Positions 1 to 7,809 of a stretch of 19,502 nucleotides of DNA are shown piece by piece. This DNA comes from Candidatus Albibeggiatoa sp. nov. BB20 (GTDB taxonomy: Bacteria > Pseudomonadota > Gammaproteobacteria > Beggiatoales > Beggiatoaceae), in NCBI GenBank assembly GCA_016744725.1, contig JADGDW010000085.1, positions 1 to 19,502 on the forward strand, read 5' to 3'. Each line of letters begins with the position of its first letter. Positions within the stretch are counted from its first letter, which is position 1. The position numbers and the translations under genes were made by a program. Under the pieces are notes generated by a model. The model worked only from the letters and a program-made list of their open reading frames with translations, was not told the DNA's origin and searched no databases.

Positions 1-350
1 AAAATAATGTCTTTACTATTGACTTTAGAATAAATTCTAATTTCTCGGCCATTAGTCAATAAACCATACTGGATATCCAATCCCAGCATATAATTTTCTA
101 ATTGTGGTAAATGATCGTTAAGTTGTTTACAAGGATGCTTACTTTCAATCACAACTTTGGGGACAGATTTATTTTCCCTATCGACAGGACAAGCTAAAAA
201 GTCTAACCGAAAACGATTTTCTTTCTTTTCCTGATACCAAGTATCAATTGTGTAACCCAAAGCAGGTAATAAATAACTGACAATTAACTTACTTTCTACT
301 TCTCTTTCATTATTGCAGTAATCAGGCGAAAATTTTTTTATCTGACTCAT
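1..350 (-). CDS. HsdR N-terminal-type PD-(D/E)XK nuclease domain protein (partial)
   Basis: The gene reads leftward off the window edge; only the first 116 codons are present. Translation from the ATG at 350-348 shows a PD-(D/E)XK nuclease layout: an N-terminal helix with Glu19, then Asp50 in RLDFLA, then Glu69-Ser-Lys71 in VVIESK, and a Gln83-x3-Tyr87 motif (QLENYM), followed by a strand reading YGLLTNGREIRIY. This order is typical of the type I restriction R-subunit N-terminal domain (HSDR_N) and of short stand-alone proteins carrying it. Whether a helicase follows, as in a real HsdR, cannot be seen. The start has no strong ribosome binding site (TTTAAGATA before ATG), but the homology begins just after this Met. 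It lies beside other accessory genes, so it may belong to a defence or mobile island. The fold call is fairly sure; the role as restriction enzyme is inference. Confidence 0.75.
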   Translation of the reverse strand, partial: MSQIKKFSPDYCNNEREVESKLIVSYLLPALGYTIDTWYQEKKENRFRLDFLACPVDRENKSVPKVVIESKHPCKQLNDHLPQLENYMLGLDIQYGLLTNGREIRIYSKVNSKDII

Positions 351-699
351 TATCTTAAACCAAGTAGTAAAGCCGCTATTTATATTTATTTAATCATATT
401 ATCTCATTTTTTACTTTTTTTAAATATAGAATGGGTTTGAAACTATTTACTGTCTTTCGCAGTATTAATTTTAGGCTTAAAATCTGCTAAATGATGCCGT
501 CAATAAACGCCTGCTTTTCCTATTCTTCTTCATGTTCAAAAGCAAGATATTGGTATGTCTAATTGTGCTGACATGATGACCTCGTTAATCTTTAAGAATA
601 GACATCTTGGAATGAAAATTTAATAAACCAAAGAAATTTTCAACTATTAAGCTTTTAAAATCAGCATGTTAATTTCATATCATCCCAAAGTTTCTATAT
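351..699. other. Gap without an intact gene, possibly decayed coding sequence
   Basis: No open frame of useful length is present on either strand. On the minus strand around 400-560 one frame reads protein-like but is cut by TAG codons (for example at 522-520), giving a block such as YLAFEHEEE followed by EKQAFIDGII. This could be the remnant of a gene, perhaps a partner of the antitoxin-like gene at 700-930 that would have been transcribed into it. It is equally possible that this is AT-rich non-coding DNA. No terminator or promoter could be assigned. Confidence 0.3.
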
Positions 700-930
700 C
701 TAAACATGATTCATCTCTTGACTTAGACGATCAATATTAATGTTTTCACTGGTTTTAATATTTTTAGCCTGTTTAAAGAGATTTTTTAAAGCAATATCTT
801 CCGTTGTTACACTGCTTTCCTTGCTATCTGCCAAAATAATCACTTTGACATGCTTGTTTTTGAAAGATTCATAATCTTTAATCTCAATAAAACGGCTTGT
901 AATATCTGTTTCAAACTCAATAGCATACAT
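700..930 (-). CDS. Small antitoxin-like protein, 76 aa
   Basis: A 76-residue protein starting MYAIEFETDI, with a predicted beta-rich N-terminus (residues 1-35, ending VKVIILADS) and a charged helical C-terminus rich in Lys, Glu and Asn. This shape resembles small antitoxin-type proteins that begin M-x-x-IEFE and continue KxVKVIIL, found upstream of toxins in cyanobacteria and filamentous sulfur bacteria; I do not recognise a named family with certainty. A good ribosome binding site (GGAG, about 9 bases before ATG) supports the start. It follows mfd on the same strand after a 47-bp gap, so it may be co-transcribed with it. No toxin gene is seen downstream; the next 350 bases look decayed. It may be an orphan antitoxin or simply an uncharacterised small protein. 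Confidence 0.6.
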   Translation of the reverse strand: MYAIEFETDITSRFIEIKDYESFKNKHVKVIILADSKESSVTTEDIALKNLFKQAKNIKTSENINIDRLSQEMNHV

Positions 931-977
931 AAACTCATTCTCCAGAAAAGGTGTCCTACCAGCATAGCAGAAAACTC

Positions 978-3900
978 TTACCCCAACATATTCAAAACAC
1001 TATCAACCGCTTTCAATCTATCAGCAAAATCCCCCGTCGCCCACATCAAACGTAATTTATGCTGACCTTCTAATTTATATTTTTGCGGCTGTTTCTGAAT
1101 TAATTGCACCAACTTCATCGGATCAATATTAGGTTCATCTTCAAACAAGAAATATCCGCCTTCCAAACCAATATCAATTTTCCGAATCCCTAACGGAGTG
1201 GATTTTAATTTTAATTCGGTGATATGTATCAAATTCTTAGCATGGTCAGGTAACAAACCAAAACGATCAATCATCTCGACTTGTAATTCACGTAAAATCG
1301 CTGCTGTTTCCGCATTCGCAAGCCGTTTGTACATAATCAAGCGCGTATGCACATCGGGTAAATAATCGCTCGGCAACAACGCAGGCGTATGCAAATCAAT
1401 CTCCGTGCCTCTGGTCAACGGTTTTTCTAATTCAGGTTGTTTACCTTCTTTCAAAGCTTTTACCGCACGTTCCAGCAATTCCGTGTACAAACTATAACCA
1501 ATTTGCTGAATATGTCCGCTTTGTCCATCGCCGAGCAACTCGCCCGCGCCCCGAATTTCTAAATCATGGGTTGCCAAAGTAAAGCCCATCCCCAACTCCT
1601 CAATGCCACTAATCGCATCCAAACGTTTAACCGCATCTTTAGTCATGACTTTTTTCGGTGGCACAATCAAATACGCATAGGCGCGATGATGTGAACGCCC
1701 GACCCGACCCCGCAATTGATACAACTGCGCCAGACCAAATTTATCCGCTCGATTGATAATAATCGTATTGGCACTAGGCACATCAATCCCCGTTTCAATA
1801 ATCGTAGTACACACTAACACATTGAATCTACGATGATAAAAATCCTGCATCACCTGTTCTAATTCACGTTCTCGCATCTTGCCATGAGCAAACTCAACCC
1901 GTGCTTCAGGTACAAGTGTGTCCAGTTTCCGCGCCATGGTTTCAATGGTTTCAATCTCATTGTGTAAAAAATAAACCTGTCCACCACGTTTTAATTCTCG
2001 CGTAATTGCCTCGACCAGCATGGCATCTTGCCATTGTTTAACAAAAGTCTTGACTGCTAAACGACGGGATGGCGGGGTGGCAATAATCGATAAATCACGT
2101 AAATTGGATAATGCCATATTCAAAGAACGTGGAATCGGCGTGGCGGTCAACGTTAAAATATCCACTTCAGAACGTAACTTCTTAAACTGTTCTTTTTGCT
2201 TGACCCCAAAACGATGCTCTTCGTCAATAATAACCAAGCCTAAATTTTTAAATTTAATACTATCTTGCAATAACTTATGCGTGCCAATCACAATATCAAC
2301 ATTGCCTTTTTCAATCTGCTCTAAAGACTCATTTTGTTGTTTTTTGGTGCGAAATCGTGATAATTGCTCAACTTTGACTGCCCAATCAGTAAAGCGATCT
2401 AAAAAGTTTTGATAATGTTGTTGTGCAAGCAAGGTCGTGGGTACGAGTACCGCCACTTGTTTTCCATCATTGACCGCGATAAATGCCGCTCGCATCGCCA
2501 CTTCAGTTTTACCAAAACCCACATCGCCACAGACTAATCTATCCATTGCTTGCTCAGCGTGCATATCGGCTAATACCGCATCAATTGCTTGTTGCTGATC
2601 GGGGGTTTCTTCAAATGGGAATGTAGAGGAAAAACCCGCATAACTGTCTTCATCATACTGAAAACCGTAGCCTTTACGCATCGCACGACGGGCATGAATA
2701 TCTAATAATTCCACTGCTACATCAGAGACTTGCTTAGCTGCTTTACGTTTGGCTTTTTCCCATTGATTGCTGCCTAAACGATGCAATGGTGCATGTTCTG
2801 GGTCTGCACCTGTAAAACGACTGATAAAATGCAGCGCAGAAACGGGTACATATAATTTATCTTGATTGGCATATTCTAATTGCAGAAATTCCGCAGGCAT
2901 ATCACCAACACTGAGGTTAATCAAACCTTGATAACGTCCCACGCCATATTCCTCATGCACGACGGGTGCACCAATGTTCAGCTCGGTCAAATTACGGATA
3001 ATGCTGTCTGAGTCTCGATTGGCTTTCTTTTGTAAACGTCGCTGTGAAACCCGCTCACCAAACAGTTGAGTTTCAGTAATTAATACAAGTGGTTGATCCG
3101 TATCTAACCACAAACCTTGTTGTAAGGATGCAATGCTTAAATAGCAATTTTGCTTAGATTTTAAACATTTTTGCCAATCATCAACAATTTTAGGTTTTAA
3201 ATCATGCTTAGCAAACAAGTCTAAAATCGTTTCACGCCGCCCTGTGGTTTCTGCGGTAATCAGCACTTTTCCATCAAATTTATCTAAAAACTGTTGTAAT
3301 TTCTCAATTGGATTATTTAGACGCGCATCAACTTGGACATTGGGTGGGGTTTGAGTTGCAAAATTAACTCGACACGCTTTTTCTTGTTTGGATTGGGTTA
3401 CATGGATATGGCGATAGGATTTAAATTCAGCAAATACTTGTCCTGATTGTAAAAATAAATCTTTAGGCGGTAAAATAGGCCGTTCAATATCATGGCGCAA
3501 TAATTCATAACGCTGATTGGCTTCTTGATAAAATTGCTCGGCTTCATCAATAACCGATTTAACCGTAACAATGACACTATTTTTAGGCAAATAATCAAAT
3601 AAAGTGGCAGTTTGTTCAAAAAACAGTGGTAAATAATATTCAATCCCTGCTGAGGCCAAACCACTGCTGACATCTTGATACACGGGGCAACGGGTTGGAT
3701 CACCGCCAAAACTGCCACGCCATTGCGCACGAAATAAATCGATTGCTGCTTTGTGTAATGGGAATTCTTTGGCGGGCAATAGATTGATTTGTTTTATTTT
3801 TTCAACAGTTAATTGGGTTTCTGGGTCAAAAATACGAATAGTATCAATTTCATCATCAAATAAATCAATTCGGTAGGGTTGTTGGCTGCCCATTGGGAAT

Positions 3901-4421
3901 AAATCGAGAATGTTGCCGCGTACTGCAAATTGTCCATGTTCTTTAACTTCGGATACATCTTCATAGCCGCTACTGATAAGCTGTTGTCTAAATTCAGTTA
4001 AATTAAATTCTTGCCCGATTTTCAATGATAAGGCTTGGGTTCTGACATAATCCACAGGAGGCAATTGCAGCATCAAAGTGGTAATTGGCAGCACCAACAA
4101 CCCCGTTTTTAACTGTGGCAATTCGTATAAGGTGGTCAGACGTTCAGAAATAATATCTTGATGCGGGGAAAAGACATCATAAGGCAGGGTTTCCCAATCA
4201 GGAAAATGATGCACTTTAATCTCATCGGTTGCATAAAATTGCACTTCTTCATTGATGATTTGTGCGCTGAGGCTGTCAGGCGTGATAACGATCAGGCAAT
4301 GTTTTTGCGCCAATTGGCTGAGTACAAGGCTGATGCTTGAGCCTGTTAAATTGCCCCAGTCTTGACGTTGCCCTACTTTGATGGAAATCTGCGGGTCAAG
4401 TGCGTCGGTATAATCCGTCAT
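978..4421 (-). CDS. mfd: Transcription-repair coupling factor Mfd
   Basis: Mfd is a DNA translocase that removes RNA polymerase stalled at lesions and recruits UvrA for nucleotide excision repair. The product has 1147 residues, matching the usual length near 1150. The N-terminal part resembles UvrB (residues about 1-350), followed by the RNA polymerase-interacting segment with the conserved PVVHEEYGVGRYQGL around residue 490. The superfamily 2 motor has Walker A GDVGFGKT at residues 632-639, the DEEH box at 733-736 followed by RFG, then TATPIPRSLNM. Helicase domain 2 carries QLRGRVGRS, and the translocation module carries GIEELGMGFTLATHDLEIRGAGELLGDG split over adjacent strands. The gene appears intact. 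Its start lies inside one copy of a 91-bp direct repeat that also contains the likely promoter; the ribosome binding site is weak. A toxin-antitoxin cassette sits immediately upstream on the same strand. Confidence 0.98.
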   Translation of the reverse strand: MTDYTDALDPQISIKVGQRQDWGNLTGSSISLVLSQLAQKHCLIVITPDSLSAQIINEEVQFYATDEIKVHHFPDWETLPYDVFSPHQDIISERLTTLYELPQLKTGLLVLPITTLMLQLPPVDYVRTQALSLKIGQEFNLTEFRQQLISSGYEDVSEVKEHGQFAVRGNILDLFPMGSQQPYRIDLFDDEIDTIRIFDPETQLTVEKIKQINLLPAKEFPLHKAAIDLFRAQWRGSFGGDPTRCPVYQDVSSGLASAGIEYYLPLFFEQTATLFDYLPKNSVIVTVKSVIDEAEQFYQEANQRYELLRHDIERPILPPKDLFLQSGQVFAEFKSYRHIHVTQSKQEKACRVNFATQTPPNVQVDARLNNPIEKLQQFLDKFDGKVLITAETTGRRETILDLFAKHDLKPKIVDDWQKCLKSKQNCYLSIASLQQGLWLDTDQPLVLITETQLFGERVSQRRLQKKANRDSDSIIRNLTELNIGAPVVHEEYGVGRYQGLINLSVGDMPAEFLQLEYANQDKLYVPVSALHFISRFTGADPEHAPLHRLGSNQWEKAKRKAAKQVSDVAVELLDIHARRAMRKGYGFQYDEDSYAGFSSTFPFEETPDQQQAIDAVLADMHAEQAMDRLVCGDVGFGKTEVAMRAAFIAVNDGKQVAVLVPTTLLAQQHYQNFLDRFTDWAVKVEQLSRFRTKKQQNESLEQIEKGNVDIVIGTHKLLQDSIKFKNLGLVIIDEEHRFGVKQKEQFKKLRSEVDILTLTATPIPRSLNMALSNLRDLSIIATPPSRRLAVKTFVKQWQDAMLVEAITRELKRGGQVYFLHNEIETIETMARKLDTLVPEARVEFAHGKMRERELEQVMQDFYHRRFNVLVCTTIIETGIDVPSANTIIINRADKFGLAQLYQLRGRVGRSHHRAYAYLIVPPKKVMTKDAVKRLDAISGIEELGMGFTLATHDLEIRGAGELLGDGQSGHIQQIGYSLYTELLERAVKALKEGKQPELEKPLTRGTEIDLHTPALLPSDYLPDVHTRLIMYKRLANAETAAILRELQVEMIDRFGLLPDHAKNLIHITELKLKSTPLGIRKIDIGLEGGYFLFEDEPNIDPMKLVQLIQKQPQKYKLEGQHKLRLMWATGDFADRLKAVDSVLNMLG

Positions 4422-4485
4422 AATTGATTGTATTTGATGATGCGAGAAAGGTGAAATTATACTGAAAATTCAAGTGTTTTTCGAG
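4395..4485. repeat. 91-bp direct repeat, copy A (mfd promoter and first codons)
   Basis: Copy A matches copy B at 5152-5242 at 86 of 91 positions by eye, in the same orientation, 757 bp apart and without gaps. It contains the first nine codons of mfd, the short leader and the likely mfd promoter. The two copies enclose the MazE/MazF-like cassette (about 4486-5151). Confidence 0.93.
4456..4484 (-). promoter_or_regulatory. Probable sigma-70 promoter of mfd
   Basis: On the minus strand a perfect -10 box TATAAT (4461-4456) lies 17 bases after TCGAAA (4484-4479), which matches 4 of 6 bases of the -35 consensus. Transcription would begin near 4449, leaving a leader of about 28 bases before the mfd ATG at 4421. 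The whole promoter is inside the 91-bp repeat. Assignment is by consensus only. Confidence 0.6.
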
Positions 4486-4500
4486 CTTTAGAAAGATAGG

Positions 4501-4827
4501 TTAAAATGCAAACATTTCTTGCAAACAATCACATAATTCAAGTTGTGTCGCTTTTTCAAGAAATCCTAAACATTTAACTAGGCAAGATTTATCAACTGCT
4601 CTCATTTGGTCAAGTAGAATGAGTCCCTCTTTATTTTGAAACTTAACTGTTACACGACAGGGATATGTAAAGCCTTTCGTTGTCATTGGCGCAACTATGA
4701 CTGTTGATAACGCTGATAGTTAATTAGGTGAAATGACAATACAAGGTCGCGTTTTATTGATTTCTCTACCTCTGGTTGGGTTAAGTTCCACTAGCCAGAC
4801 TTCAAAACGTTGTACTTGTTTTACCAT
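4501..4827 (-). pseudogene. MazF/PemK-like toxin gene interrupted by one in-frame TAA
   Basis: MazF-family toxins are endoribonucleases that cut cellular RNA and are held inactive by the partner antitoxin. Reading from ATG 4827-4825, the frame gives MVKQVQRFEVWLVELNPTRG, then RPCIVISPN, then a TAA at codon 36 (4722-4720), and continues in the same frame as LSALSTVIVAPMTTKG, GLILLDQMRAVDK and LQEMFAF to the TAA at 4501. Everything expected of a roughly 110-residue MazF is present on both sides, so the only lesion is the stop codon where homologues usually have Glu. The first ATG overlaps the end of the antitoxin gene by 7 bases (ATGGTAA), the usual coupled arrangement. Internal initiation at Met 4686 would make a 61-residue C-terminal piece lacking the N-terminal active-site region, so it is probably not toxic. 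A sequencing error or stop-codon readthrough is possible. Confidence 0.88.
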
Positions 4828-5078
4828 TCTATTTCTTCATCTTTTTTGTTTAAGTCAGCGTCTAACCACTCTTTATCAACTGATTCTTTACCATAAGCGA
4901 CTAATTGAGCTTCTATATTTTCTTTCCAGCCTTCTCTTGGCTTTTTCTGTGGTGTAATTAACAAACCCTCTTTTACAATTTTCAGTTCTAAATCAACACC
5001 TTCAAGATGAGCCTGTTTAATTAATGGTTTAGGTATTTCAATACCTTGTGCGTAACCAATTGAAATTAGGTAAGCCAT
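4821..5078 (-). CDS. MazE-like (AbrB/SpoVT fold) antitoxin
   Basis: An 85-residue protein with the swapped-hairpin DNA-binding signature near the N-terminus: ISIGYAQGIEIPKPLI (residues 5-20), QAHLEGVDLEL and GLLITP, followed by KKPREGW and an acidic tail (EWLDADLNKKDEEIEW) that would wrap the toxin. Such antitoxins bind their toxin and repress their own promoter. The usual IGNSxG motif reads IGYAQG here, with Asn replaced by Tyr. The gene is complete and overlaps the toxin start by 7 bases; AAGG lies 10 bases before its ATG. Transcription probably comes from the duplicated mfd promoter in repeat copy B. As the toxin gene is broken, the antitoxin may persist as an autoregulator, as immunity to related toxins, or as a leftover. 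The mazE name is withheld because several subfamilies share this form. Confidence 0.88.
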   Translation of the reverse strand: MAYLISIGYAQGIEIPKPLIKQAHLEGVDLELKIVKEGLLITPQKKPREGWKENIEAQLVAYGKESVDKEWLDADLNKKDEEIEW

Positions 5079-5139
5079 AATTTTTTAACCTTAATTGCTT
5101 TTCAATAGTTGATTCATTTCTCTTCCTCTCTAAATTCAA

Positions 5140-5178
5140 TCAAACTTGTAAGTCGAGTGCGTCAGTATAATCCATCAT
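5140..5178 (-). other. 12-codon remnant of the mfd start (possible leader peptide)
   Basis: Inside and just beyond repeat copy B a short frame reads MMDYTDALDLQV then TGA. It corresponds to the true Mfd N-terminus MTDYTDALDPQI. It would be the first frame met by a transcript from the copy-B promoter and ends 61 bases before the antitoxin start. Most likely it is a relic of the duplication. Translation as a leader peptide is possible but unproven. Confidence 0.6.
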
Positions 5179-5242
5179 GATTGATTGTATTTGATGATGC
5201 GAGAAAGGTGAAATTATACTGAAATTTCAAGTGTTTTTCGAG
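5152..5242. repeat. 91-bp direct repeat, copy B (upstream of the antitoxin)
   Basis: This is the second copy of the repeat described at 4395-4485, with five substitutions and no indel. Similarity appears to continue weakly for a few codons on the antitoxin side (mfd codons 10-12, with mostly transition changes) and ends abruptly on the ubiD side after 5242. The copy retains the complete promoter but only a truncated mfd start. Confidence 0.93.
5213..5241 (-). promoter_or_regulatory. Duplicated mfd-type promoter, likely driving the antitoxin cassette
   Basis: The same TCGAAA / 17 bases / TATAAT arrangement as before mfd, with the -10 box at 5218-5213 and the -35 box at 5241-5236. It points leftward to the antitoxin ATG at 5078, about 130 bases downstream. 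No other strong promoter is seen between it and the antitoxin, so this duplicated copy is the best candidate to transcribe the cassette, with readthrough toward mfd. Confidence 0.5.
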
Positions 5243-5617
5243 GCGATTCATTTAGATTTTAATAATAAGGTAACAGTTTAATCTGAATTGACTATGTTAT
5301 GATTTTTCAAACTTGGTGCTGAATTCTTTTGTATTGACGAAGATACAGCGATGTACTTCAAAAACATAATCAAAGCTATGCAATATATCCAAATCTAAAA
5401 AAACTCCTGAATATTATCTCTTATCCTAGTGACATTTAGAGAGTATAGTCAATTCTATATAATATGTTATGAATCCTCATAAACTCTCTTTTTACACTAA
5501 TAATTAATATGGAATTCACGGTAATATCTATCTCCTGTACTCCCCTACCTCAAGCAATTGATAATTACAGGTCAATCACTGATAATTGCTTACTGTTCAT
5601 TGTTAATTGATAAAAGA
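5243..5617 (+). promoter_or_regulatory. Intergenic region upstream of ubiD with a candidate promoter
   Basis: This stretch is AT-rich and lacks a convincing gene. A candidate promoter lies at 5435-5463: TTTAGA (4 of 6 of the -35 consensus), 17 bases, then a perfect TATAAT at 5458-5463. It would give ubiD a leader of roughly 150 bases. No clear operator, riboswitch or terminator was recognised. Confidence 0.4.
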
Positions 5618-7105
5618 ATGCATTACAAAGACCTTCGTGATTTTATCCAACAACTAGAGCAACGCGGTGAACTTAAACGTATTGCTCAACCGATTGATCC
5701 AAAACTTGAAATAACAGAAATTTGCGATCGTACTCTACGTGCGCAAGGGCCTGCATTGTTATTTGAAAATCCACTTGATTCCAATATGCCATTATTGGCT
5801 AACTTATTTGGAACCCCTGAACGAGTCGCTTTGGGCATGGGGCAAGACTCCGTTAGCGCATTACGTGAAGTAGGTAAATTACTGGCCTTTTTGAAAGAGC
5901 CAGAGCCGCCTAAGGGATTTAAAGACTTGTGGGAAAAATTCCCAATGTTCAAACAAGTCATGAATATGCCTGTCAAAACCCAGAAAAAAGCCGTATGTCA
6001 ACAAAATGTTCTTGAGAGCGATGGGGTCGATTTAACCCAATTACCGATCCAAACTTGTTGGCCGGGAGATGTAGCTCCGTTATTAACATGGGGTTTAGTC
6101 GTCACCAAAGGCCCACATAAAACCAGACAAAATCTAGGGATTTATCGCCAGCAATTACTCGGTAAAAATAAACTGATTATGCGCTGGTTATCACATCGTG
6201 GTGGTGCATTGGACTTCCAAGAATGGCAGCAAACCAATCCCGGAAAACCATTCCCAATCGCGGTGGTACTTGGTGCAGACCCTGCGACGACTTTAGCTGC
6301 AGTTACACCGATTCCTGATGCCTTATCCGAATATGCGTTTGCAGGTTTACTACGTGGTAGTCGAACTGAATTGACTGATTGCATTACTCATGATTTACAA
6401 GTTCCTGCGACCGCAGAAATTATTTTAGAAGGTTATCTATATCCTGAAGAAACCGCGCCAGAAGGGCCTTTTGGCGATCATACAGGCTATTATAATGAAG
6501 TTGAAACCTTTCCCGTGTTTACAGTCGAACGCATGACCTTCCGCAACCAAGCGATTTATCACAGCACCTACACGGGCCGTCCACCTGATGAGCCTGCCAT
6601 TTTAGGTGTGGCATTGAATGAAGTGTTTGTGCCAATCTTACAAAAACAGTTCCCTGAAATTGTTGATTTTTACCTACCACCAGAAGGTTGTTCTTATCGT
6701 TTAGCCGCGATTAGTATCAAAAAGCAATATCCAGGTCATGCAAAACGGGTGATGCTGGGTTTATGGTCGTTTCTACGTCAATTTATGTATACTAAATTTG
6801 TGATTGTGGTCGACGATGATATTGATGTGCGTAATTGGCAAGATGTAATTTGGGCAATGACGACCCGTATGGATCCTGCACGGGATACGGTGATAATTGA
6901 AAATACCCCGATTGATTATTTAGATTTTGCTTCACCGACTGCAAGTTTAGGCAGCAAAATGGGTTTAGATGCAACCAATAAATGGCCAGGTGAAACCCAA
7001 CGAGAATGGGGTACACCAATTAGTATGAATGCTGAAATCAAGCAAAAAATAGATTCAATTTGGGATGAATTAAACATTTTCTCAAGTTCAGCTAACAAAA
7101 ATTGA
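5618..7105 (+). CDS. ubiD: 4-hydroxy-3-polyprenylbenzoate decarboxylase UbiD
   Basis: UbiD removes the carboxyl group from the polyprenylated hydroxybenzoate intermediate of ubiquinone synthesis, using prenylated FMN (made by UbiX) and a divalent metal. From the chosen start the protein has 495 residues, close to the usual length near 490. It begins MHYKDLRDFIQQLEQRGEL, as typical UbiD proteins do. Family features follow: TWGLVVTKGP, NLGIYRQQLLGKNKLIMRW then HRGGALDFQEW (cofactor and metal region), and EGPFGDHTGYYNE with an active-site Glu. The C-terminal part keeps the conserved VVDDDIDVRNWQDVIWA. The open frame extends 20 codons upstream to 5558, but those residues do not look like UbiD, so the Met at 5618 is preferred even though its ribosome binding site is weak. 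It stands as a single gene here; no ubiX is present. The assignment is very safe. Confidence 0.97.
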   Translation: MHYKDLRDFIQQLEQRGELKRIAQPIDPKLEITEICDRTLRAQGPALLFENPLDSNMPLLANLFGTPERVALGMGQDSVSALREVGKLLAFLKEPEPPKGFKDLWEKFPMFKQVMNMPVKTQKKAVCQQNVLESDGVDLTQLPIQTCWPGDVAPLLTWGLVVTKGPHKTRQNLGIYRQQLLGKNKLIMRWLSHRGGALDFQEWQQTNPGKPFPIAVVLGADPATTLAAVTPIPDALSEYAFAGLLRGSRTELTDCITHDLQVPATAEIILEGYLYPEETAPEGPFGDHTGYYNEVETFPVFTVERMTFRNQAIYHSTYTGRPPDEPAILGVALNEVFVPILQKQFPEIVDFYLPPEGCSYRLAAISIKKQYPGHAKRVMLGLWSFLRQFMYTKFVIVVDDDIDVRNWQDVIWAMTTRMDPARDTVIIENTPIDYLDFASPTASLGSKMGLDATNKWPGETQREWGTPISMNAEIKQKIDSIWDELNIFSSSANKN

Positions 7106-7321
7106 TTCATAAGCCTATAAAAAGATTTATTAAAACTTATGTTAACAATTATTGCGTTTTACAGGTGACAGATAATACAATTATCCCAGTAAAAACAAAT
7201 CGATTGTGCTAGAGTGGACTGCTTTATTGCTGTTAAAAACCCATCTATTTTAGTTGTTTTAAAATTTTCACGCTTACGGTATGCTATTCATTGCCTCATT
7301 TATGAGCAATACAATAAGTAT

Positions 7322-7326
7322 GGAGG
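7322..7326 (+). promoter_or_regulatory. Strong ribosome binding site deciding the soxY start
   Basis: GGAGG lies 10 bases before the ATG at 7337. It argues against the longer frame beginning at 7214, whose extra 41 residues would also place the Tat signal in the interior of the protein. Confidence 0.85.
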
Positions 7327-7336
7327 ACAAGAATTA

Positions 7337-7792
7337 ATGACTATCCCTCGTAGAACGTTTTTACAAACAACACTTGCAGGTGCAGTTGGTGCAAGTTTGT
7401 TGCCTCATGTCGTATTAGCAGAAGAAGCTGCTGTTGCGACTGATGCAGATAAGTTAAAAGCTGCTATTACTGAAACTTTTGGAGCTGATGTTGCTGCAGA
7501 AGTGAGTGATAAAATTACGATTAAAGCCCCTGAGATTGCAGAAAATGGAGCTTCAGTGCCTGTTGATGTGACTGCCGATTTAGAAAATATTGAGGAAATC
7601 ACCTTAATTGCGCCTAGTAACCCTGCGCCTTTCATTGCAAAATTTAGCTTCCCTAATGGTAGTGCTGGTTTGCTTTCTACTCGCGTGAAAATGGGTAAAA
7701 CAGGTAGCATTGCTGCCATCGTAAAAGCTGACGGTAAATTACTTTACGCTAGTAAAGACGTAAAAGTAACTATCGGCGGTTGTGGCGGCTAA
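7337..7792 (+). CDS. soxY: Sulfur-carrier protein SoxY
   Basis: SoxY carries sulfur intermediates of thiosulfate oxidation, bound to a C-terminal cysteine, in the periplasm as a heterodimer with SoxZ. The 151-residue product begins with a twin-arginine signal: Arg5-Arg6 in PRRTFLQ, a hydrophobic stretch, and a likely cleavage after VVLA (residue 28). This fits export of the folded SoxYZ pair. The mature part is the immunoglobulin-like SoxY domain (ITLIAPSNPAPFIAKFSF is a typical strand), and the chain ends VTIGGCGG with the carrier Cys149 in the conserved flexible GGCGG tail. soxZ follows after 17 bases with its own ribosome binding site. No soxX, soxA, soxB or soxCD is within the window, so the partners must be elsewhere, as is common in sulfur bacteria with scattered sox genes. 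A convincing promoter was not found. Confidence 0.97.
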   Translation: MTIPRRTFLQTTLAGAVGASLLPHVVLAEEAAVATDADKLKAAITETFGADVAAEVSDKITIKAPEIAENGASVPVDVTADLENIEEITLIAPSNPAPFIAKFSFPNGSAGLLSTRVKMGKTGSIAAIVKADGKLLYASKDVKVTIGGCGG

Positions 7793-7809
7793 GGACAAGG
7801 AGATAAGGC

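Noticed and set aside
2020..2412. Plus-strand 130-codon frame opposite mfd
   Set aside because: It lies wholly within the helicase part of mfd, which is certain, and shows no domain character.
4733..4957. Plus-strand 74-codon hydrophobic frame over the toxin-antitoxin cassette
   Set aside because: It is the antisense of clearly recognised MazF/MazE-like sequences; the hydrophobic look comes from complementing charged codons.
5558..5617. Upstream extension of ubiD by 20 codons
   Set aside because: The extra residues do not resemble UbiD N-termini, which begin right at the Met at 5618.
7214..7336. Upstream extension of soxY by 41 codons
   Set aside because: It would bury the Tat signal inside the protein, and the strong GGAGG lies directly before the ATG at 7337.
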